Source: Massilia agrisoli
GTDB lineage: Bacteria; Pseudomonadota; Gammaproteobacteria; Burkholderiales; Burkholderiaceae_D
DNA: 64,000 nucleotides
Assembly: GCF_020831365.1 (NCBI RefSeq)
Contig: NZ_JAJHPV010000009.1
Span: forward strand, 62,001-126,000
Direction: 5' to 3'
The notes under the pieces are model-generated. The model saw only the letters and a program-made list of their open reading frames with translations, was not told the DNA's origin and did no database searches. Positions 59,579 to 64,000 of this stretch are shown here, one piece after another. The position numbers and the translations under genes are program-made. How positions within the stretch are numbered: position 1 is the stretch's first letter; every line of letters starts with the position of its first letter.

Positions 59579-61408
59579 CTACTTTGACGTGGTCTTTTCC
59601 TCGATTCCCGTCGCCCCTTCTGTCTGTAAGACTGCCCCCACTGTCGGCGGCTTGTAGTTTTCCGGATCGATCGCCGGCTGTACCTGGTGCTTAAACAGGT
59701 CCCGGTCCTTCTGCGCCTTGCGCCTCTCTTCCGACGGCGGGCTGATAAACACGATGCTGGCTCCGGCAGGATCGCGCAGGTTGACGGCGGCCGAGGTACC
59801 ACCTTCGTAGTAGCTTCCCATCACACCGACCGCCATCTGTACGAAGAAGGTGCTGGCCCCGGTGTTGCCGAATCGATGGTCGGTGTTGATGAACTGCGCC
59901 GTCTTGCTGGTATCGATCTCTGGGCCGCCCTGCGCCGCATAGCTGTGCAGGGTGGCTTCGAACGCTAGCTGCTGTTCGACCTGCTTGCCGAAGGCGCCGA
60001 TGATGCGGGCCGGGCCTTTTGCACGCTCGGCAGCCGGCAAGGTTTGGAGGGCCTGTTGCCAGCCTGCTTCCAGAATCTTCTGGCGCGCCTCGCGGCGCTT
60101 GACCGGCTGGCCGTGCTCGTCATCGAATTTGACGAAGACCGGACGGTGGATAAAGCCCAGCGAAGGCAAGTTGTCGAATGCTTCCATTTGATTGCGGTTC
60201 CATGGGACCGGGAACCAGGGCGTGGGCTTCCAGTCCTTCGGCGGGTCGTTCAGCCAGCGGCGGAAAGCCGCCAAGGAGATGTCTGCTTGGTCCTTGTCGA
60301 ACACCGGGCGCTTTGCGAATGCCGCTGCGGCTGTCAGCCATTCAGCGACAGTCGGCAGGCGCGTACGATGGTGTTTTTCGGGATTGGCCAGCTTTTCGGG
60401 CGTCGGCACGTTCTTCTGCAGGTCGTAGTACATCATCCGCAGGTTCTCCTGCAGGTAGTCGTTGTCCGGGTCGTCCCACACATACGGGCGCAGCGGTTCA
60501 ACCCGTTCACGGCGCGCCAGCACGAAGACGGCGGTTGAATCAGGCATTTCCGGGATGTAGTAACCATCCTCGACAAGCCTAGCCGCGCCTGGAGGCAAAA
60601 AGTCGTCGCGCGTTGACGAGCTGTCTTCCGAATGCAGCATTACGTACGGGACGTCCGGGTGAGCGTCGAAGAATGCGAATACCTGTTCCAACAGCTGGTC
60701 GGGGCGCTCTGCCAACTGCCACGGCCCCGTCACGAACAGGTGCCAGGCCATTCCGGTGGTTTCCGCGCCACCGGCAAGCCCCTCCATGGGCCGTATCTCG
60801 CTGGGCTGTTCGGCGGGATCCAGCATTGGGCTCCCGGCATAGAATGACGGCGCGCCCCAGTACATCGGCGAGGCCGCTGCGCCGTTTTCTAGTGCGTCAT
60901 TCGCGCGGGACCCGGCCACGCCAGATTTGTCGAATCTGCTCCACTCATACTTCTTCGGGTCCGGCTCACGAATACTGCTGAAAGGCGTCCCCTTTTGCAG
61001 GGCTTCCCATAGCTTGCCTTGTCGGTATTTCTCGACCGTGACGCCTAGGCCGATAACCTCCAGCACGTATTCCCGGCGTGCCTGCTCGGTGTTCGCTGTG
61101 GCCTCCTGCGCCTTGAGTTGTTGCGTTTTCTGTTGCCACTCGCGTTCCCGCGCGTCCGCCTTGAAGGACGCGACCAGCCAGCTGCCGCCGAACAGGAGCG
61201 CAATGGCTGCCAGCGGTACCCCGAACCAACGCATCTTGTCCATCGTCGTCTCCACGTCAACATTCACCAGTTCCGGGTTGAGAACTCGGAAATCGAAAAT
61301 CAGCCACAGCATGAGCAAGAGGGGATATGCAACACCCGCTCCGGCAAGATACCGCCATGTCATGGGGCGCTTTACTGCCGCCTCGTCAACCAGGGCGGCG
61401 GCGCTCAT
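59579..61408 (-). CDS. Type VI lipase adapter Tla3-like protein (DUF2875)
   Basis: A 609-residue protein. Two N-terminal membrane helices (about 18-38 and 61-82) are followed by a charged helix (84-112) and a large soluble domain with the DUF2875/Tla3 character (TGMAWHLFVTGPWQLAERPDQL, two parts, about 226-247; MLHSEDSSSTRDDF; INTDHRFGNTGASTFFVQMAVG in two parts). In Pseudomonas, Tla3 is the adapter that delivers Tle3 to VgrG. The start at 61408 overlaps the Tle3-like stop by 4 bp. Confidence 0.82.
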   Translation of the reverse strand: MSAAALVDEAAVKRPMTWRYLAGAGVAYPLLLMLWLIFDFRVLNPELVNVDVETTMDKMRWFGVPLAAIALLFGGSWLVASFKADAREREWQQKTQQLKAQEATANTEQARREYVLEVIGLGVTVEKYRQGKLWEALQKGTPFSSIREPDPKKYEWSRFDKSGVAGSRANDALENGAAASPMYWGAPSFYAGSPMLDPAEQPSEIRPMEGLAGGAETTGMAWHLFVTGPWQLAERPDQLLEQVFAFFDAHPDVPYVMLHSEDSSSTRDDFLPPGAARLVEDGYYIPEMPDSTAVFVLARRERVEPLRPYVWDDPDNDYLQENLRMMYYDLQKNVPTPEKLANPEKHHRTRLPTVAEWLTAAAAFAKRPVFDKDQADISLAAFRRWLNDPPKDWKPTPWFPVPWNRNQMEAFDNLPSLGFIHRPVFVKFDDEHGQPVKRREARQKILEAGWQQALQTLPAAERAKGPARIIGAFGKQVEQQLAFEATLHSYAAQGGPEIDTSKTAQFINTDHRFGNTGASTFFVQMAVGVMGSYYEGGTSAAVNLRDPAGASIVFISPPSEERRKAQKDRDLFKHQVQPAIDPENYKPPTVGAVLQTEGATGIEEKTTSK

Positions 61409-63678
61409 GCTTTCTCCTTCGGCGCCGTCCGCGTGATCCGCGTTCCCGTCGTTTCCGATACCACGATATCGAGGAGTGTGCCCGTCAACAGCGGCAGGCA
61501 TGTTGGCAAGGTGCCGTCCGTGTAGTACTTCATGTTGCCTTCAATGAGCTCACGCCGCCACATGGGTTCGCACTCGAGATAGATGCTGAAAGTAGTCAAG
61601 AAGTCCTTCCACGTCATGATTCCCTTGCGGGGCTTCCGCCCAGAAGGCGGATCCTTCAACCGCCAGTCCGCCACCGCGCACAGGTAGGCATAGAAATTCG
61701 GATCCGTGGAGGCCCTTCCCCTGCCGATGGAAACGTCGTAGGCCGTAACCTGGCTATGGTTCTTGCGACTGTCGAAGATCGCGCTGTGGAAGGATTTCGC
61801 GCTGACCTCGTGCTGCCAGCGCCGCCGCGCCGCATCCCGGCTTTCCCGCACCATCGCGACCACCGTGCCGTCGGGGTGGCGTATCGCACGCACGATCGCG
61901 AACTTATTCTCTTCGTTCGTACCCTTTGGATTCTTCTCCGCGTTGTACGCTGCTTCCATCCGTTGAACTTCCTGCTGGGGCAGTGGTTCCTGAACGCCTG
62001 GATAGCTGACTTTTCCCGTCGGGTCGGGGCGCACCTCAGGATTAATGCGCAAGGCGCCTTCACTGGCGATCGCGATCGACGCGGTGATGGGGTCCACTTC
62101 TTCACATGGTCCGCGGTCTGCCAACTTCAGTGTCGAATGCGCTGAGCTGGCTGGGATCTTATTGGCGTCGATTTGACTGCCGCGCATGTCTGCCAGGCAG
62201 GGGTTGGGCAACGGCTCTCCGTTGATCCTGCGAATCCCATAGCGCTGATCCTCGGGTTTGTCGCCCGGCTGGATTGGCCATTTTGCGACCGGGAGAGAGG
62301 CGCGTAAACTGCGCCCGCCTTTCGCGACGTGTGCATGGTCGTCTTCGCCTTTAATACATAGCGCGAAATCGTGGGGCGGCTTACCGACCAGTACCGGCAG
62401 CGTTTTCCGCTTTTGCGGGTCCCAACGCTGCTTTGAGGTAAACACGCGCTGGCGGAAACTGCTTCCCAGTTCCAGAAGCGGTTGCCGGCTGATTTTTTCG
62501 GTAATGCTGCGCACAGGGCCAATGTTCAACCCCTTGCTGGCCGCGTATCCGCTCACGTCGCGCTGCCCGGTAGCCCTTGTTCCTTGCAGGTAGTCCGGTA
62601 CGCCTTGCCAGCCGATTCCCTTCATGTTCTGGAGCGCGACCGTCATGTCTTCCGGGCTGAAATAAAGGTACACTTTGCCCCGGTTGTCGCGATCGGCATC
62701 CGGCTTCCATCGGCCCTCAACCATGCCGCCGCATTCGGCCTCGCCGATTTTTGCAAAGGCAGGCGCGGTTGCTTTTGCCTTGGCCACGCCCTTGACGATG
62801 TTCACCAGGGTTTGCAGTCTGCCATGCAGGGTCTGCGGCGCCGCAATCTTGTCGTAGTGCGGTCCCATCGGGGCATCCATACCGCCAGTGAAGAGATTCG
62901 CAAGGTCGACCAGCGTGTCGGTGTCATCATCGAGGCTGTAGGGCGGATGGGTCAGGATCAGGGTATCGGCGGTGCGCTCCCCACGCTCCATCAGGAACGC
63001 CTGTGCGAGCAAACTCAGCAAGCATCCTTGGCTATGGGCAACGATCGTGACTGTCTCGTCCTGGCCGTAGTCACGGATCATCGCGATCAGGGCTGCCAAA
63101 CGCCGCGCGGCGAGCACCATGTACATACGGCCAGGAGCATTATTGAGCGGCCGCAGCCGGTCTTTAATGGGATCCATTGGTGCCCCGGCACCGCGGTTCC
63201 ATATGTCGGGCAGGCTGCTGGTGGCATTGGCGAACGGGCCGCCCCCTTTGGACAAGTCCTTGTCGAGGCGATTACCGTAGCGGTCGGTCTTCTGGCCGTT
63301 GACGGGTTTCGCTTTATCGGTCGCCTCCCGGAAGCCCCAGTAGAACGGAATAACCGGACTGTCGGTGTCGGTGGTTACATTGCGCTTGAAGTAGGTCGCA
63401 TCGGGGTCCTCGACCACCGTGTCCTTGTCGGTCGGCAGCGAGTACTTCGCCGGCTTGAAGCAGCGGGAAAGGCGTTGCTCTAGTCCGACGCACAGGCCTT
63501 CCTCCACTTCACTGAAGCTGGTGCCGACATCGTTCACGCCATGGATGATGATGATGTTACAAGGCTTGTCGCGAGGGTGCTCGATGACCTTGTCGGACGC
63601 ACGCTGATTTCGCAAAACCGTGCAGGTGTGGTTCGCCAAATATTCAGACTTCGGATAATTTCTGCTCGAATCTGCCAT
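61405..63678 (-). CDS. Type VI lipase effector Tle3-like protein
   Basis: A 757-residue alpha/beta hydrolase. NIIIIHGVNDVG (about 41-52) is the oxyanion-side strand. The nucleophile elbow is A-H-S216-Q-G in TIVAHSQGCLL, with Ala replacing the first Gly of GxSxG. ILTHPPYSLDDDTD follows. The remainder matches the DUF3274/Tle3 C-terminal extension. Tle3 proteins are antibacterial phospholipases delivered to rival periplasms. No signal peptide is present, as expected. An immunity gene is not visible. Confidence 0.82.
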   Translation of the reverse strand: MADSSRNYPKSEYLANHTCTVLRNQRASDKVIEHPRDKPCNIIIIHGVNDVGTSFSEVEEGLCVGLEQRLSRCFKPAKYSLPTDKDTVVEDPDATYFKRNVTTDTDSPVIPFYWGFREATDKAKPVNGQKTDRYGNRLDKDLSKGGGPFANATSSLPDIWNRGAGAPMDPIKDRLRPLNNAPGRMYMVLAARRLAALIAMIRDYGQDETVTIVAHSQGCLLSLLAQAFLMERGERTADTLILTHPPYSLDDDTDTLVDLANLFTGGMDAPMGPHYDKIAAPQTLHGRLQTLVNIVKGVAKAKATAPAFAKIGEAECGGMVEGRWKPDADRDNRGKVYLYFSPEDMTVALQNMKGIGWQGVPDYLQGTRATGQRDVSGYAASKGLNIGPVRSITEKISRQPLLELGSSFRQRVFTSKQRWDPQKRKTLPVLVGKPPHDFALCIKGEDDHAHVAKGGRSLRASLPVAKWPIQPGDKPEDQRYGIRRINGEPLPNPCLADMRGSQIDANKIPASSAHSTLKLADRGPCEEVDPITASIAIASEGALRINPEVRPDPTGKVSYPGVQEPLPQQEVQRMEAAYNAEKNPKGTNEENKFAIVRAIRHPDGTVVAMVRESRDAARRRWQHEVSAKSFHSAIFDSRKNHSQVTAYDVSIGRGRASTDPNFYAYLCAVADWRLKDPPSGRKPRKGIMTWKDFLTTFSIYLECEPMWRRELIEGNMKYYTDGTLPTCLPLLTGTLLDIVVSETTGTRITRTAPKEKA

Positions 63679-63698
63679 GAGTTCACCTTCCGATAGGG

Positions 63699-64000
63699 CT
63701 ATAGTTCGCCGCCGCGCATCAGCCTGATTTCCGCCATGTGCATGGCATTGCGCTCGATCAGTTCGGATTTGCCATCGGCACCGCTGCGCACCTGCATGTC
63801 GCTGCCGTCGCTCAGCCCGATTTTCATCTTGGCGTCCTTGACGGCGCCGCCCAGCGGCCGGTCACCGTTATCGAGCGGCGTCCCGCGCGCGTAGTGCACC
63901 GCCAGCTTCAGGTCGGCGCCGCCCTCGCCGAATTTTGGGAACTGGGCCGTCATGCTCTCGGGCTCGTCGTACAGGAAGTCCGGTGCGTAGAACTTGAGCG
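63699..64000 (-). CDS. C-terminal end of a T6SS-associated protein, probably VgrG with TTR-like domain (partial)
   Basis: The frame is open to the window edge; the first visible residues are LKFYAPDFLYDEPES. The last 80 residues look like a transthyretin-like beta-sandwich (PLGGAVKDAKMKIGLSDGS, GADGKSELIER, MAEIRLMRGGEL). VgrG proteins that deliver Tle3 through Tla3 carry such a domain at their C-terminus. The gene lies 20 bp upstream of the Tle3-like gene. The assignment to VgrG is an inference. Confidence 0.5.
   Translation of the reverse strand, partial: LKFYAPDFLYDEPESMTAQFPKFGEGGADLKLAVHYARGTPLDNGDRPLGGAVKDAKMKIGLSDGSDMQVRSGADGKSELIERNAMHMAEIRLMRGGEL

Overview
The window reads as chromosomal DNA of a high-GC betaproteobacterium, most likely Oxalobacteraceae of the Massilia/Telluria/Duganella group. 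This is inferred from the gene families (fused PabB-PabC, SlmA, DUF6279 lipoprotein, PHA depolymerases, liv cluster), the order mnmG-rsmG-parA-parB-atpIBEFHAGDC with glmU and glmS nearby, and numerous short palindromic intergenic repeats. No rRNA operon, prophage, insertion sequence or CRISPR array was seen. One tRNA gene, tRNA-Thr(GGT), is present.

Layout. 1-14.4 kb is mixed housekeeping and metabolism: the end of a PHA-depolymerase-like esterase, SemiSWEET, DUF29, a CWC mini-protein, argB, tRNA-Thr, a TraB/GumN protein, a HAD nucleotidase, slmA, pabBC, glutathione peroxidase, a second PHA-depolymerase-like enzyme, PPK2, a CoA-binding protein, a chemoreceptor, a lipoprotein amidase and a serine hydrolase. 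14.4-17.1 kb holds a poorly coding stretch and a two-gene HsdS-like/HsdM-like pair without a restriction subunit; the methylase has His where the catalytic Asn normally sits. 17.5-29.5 kb is the leftward block mnmG-rsmG, parA-parB and the full F1Fo ATP synthase operon, preceded by an inverted pair of parS sites. 29.5-39.3 kb carries a TSUP transporter, an iron-type alcohol dehydrogenase, a branched-chain amino-acid-type ABC transporter, a GMC oxidoreductase and a nitronate monooxygenase.

39.34-40.14 kb has no gene. It contains five perfect and four one-mismatch DnaA boxes, two directly repeated DnaA-trio/AT-rich modules and two leftward terminators. I interpret it as the chromosomal replication origin (oriC), or a very origin-like DnaA-binding region, with a duplicated unwinding module. 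Together with parS/parAB and the mnmG-atp-glmUS neighbourhood, this makes the window a replication-segregation centre. Strand orientation supports an origin here to the left (21 of 22 genes read away from it) but not to the right.

40.1-57.2 kb contains mtnN, alanine dehydrogenase, PutA with a divergent Lrp-type regulator, a LysR regulator, a chalcone-isomerase-like protein, a second chemoreceptor, ChaB, ferredoxin, coaD, rsmD, DUF6279, glmU, an FtsX/LolD-like ABC pair whose ATPase has degenerate catalytic motifs, and a second Lrp. 57.4-64 kb has glmS and, directly after it on the other strand, a type VI secretion cargo module (PAAR, Tla3-like adapter, Tle3-like lipase, probable VgrG end). Its immunity gene is not visible in the window.
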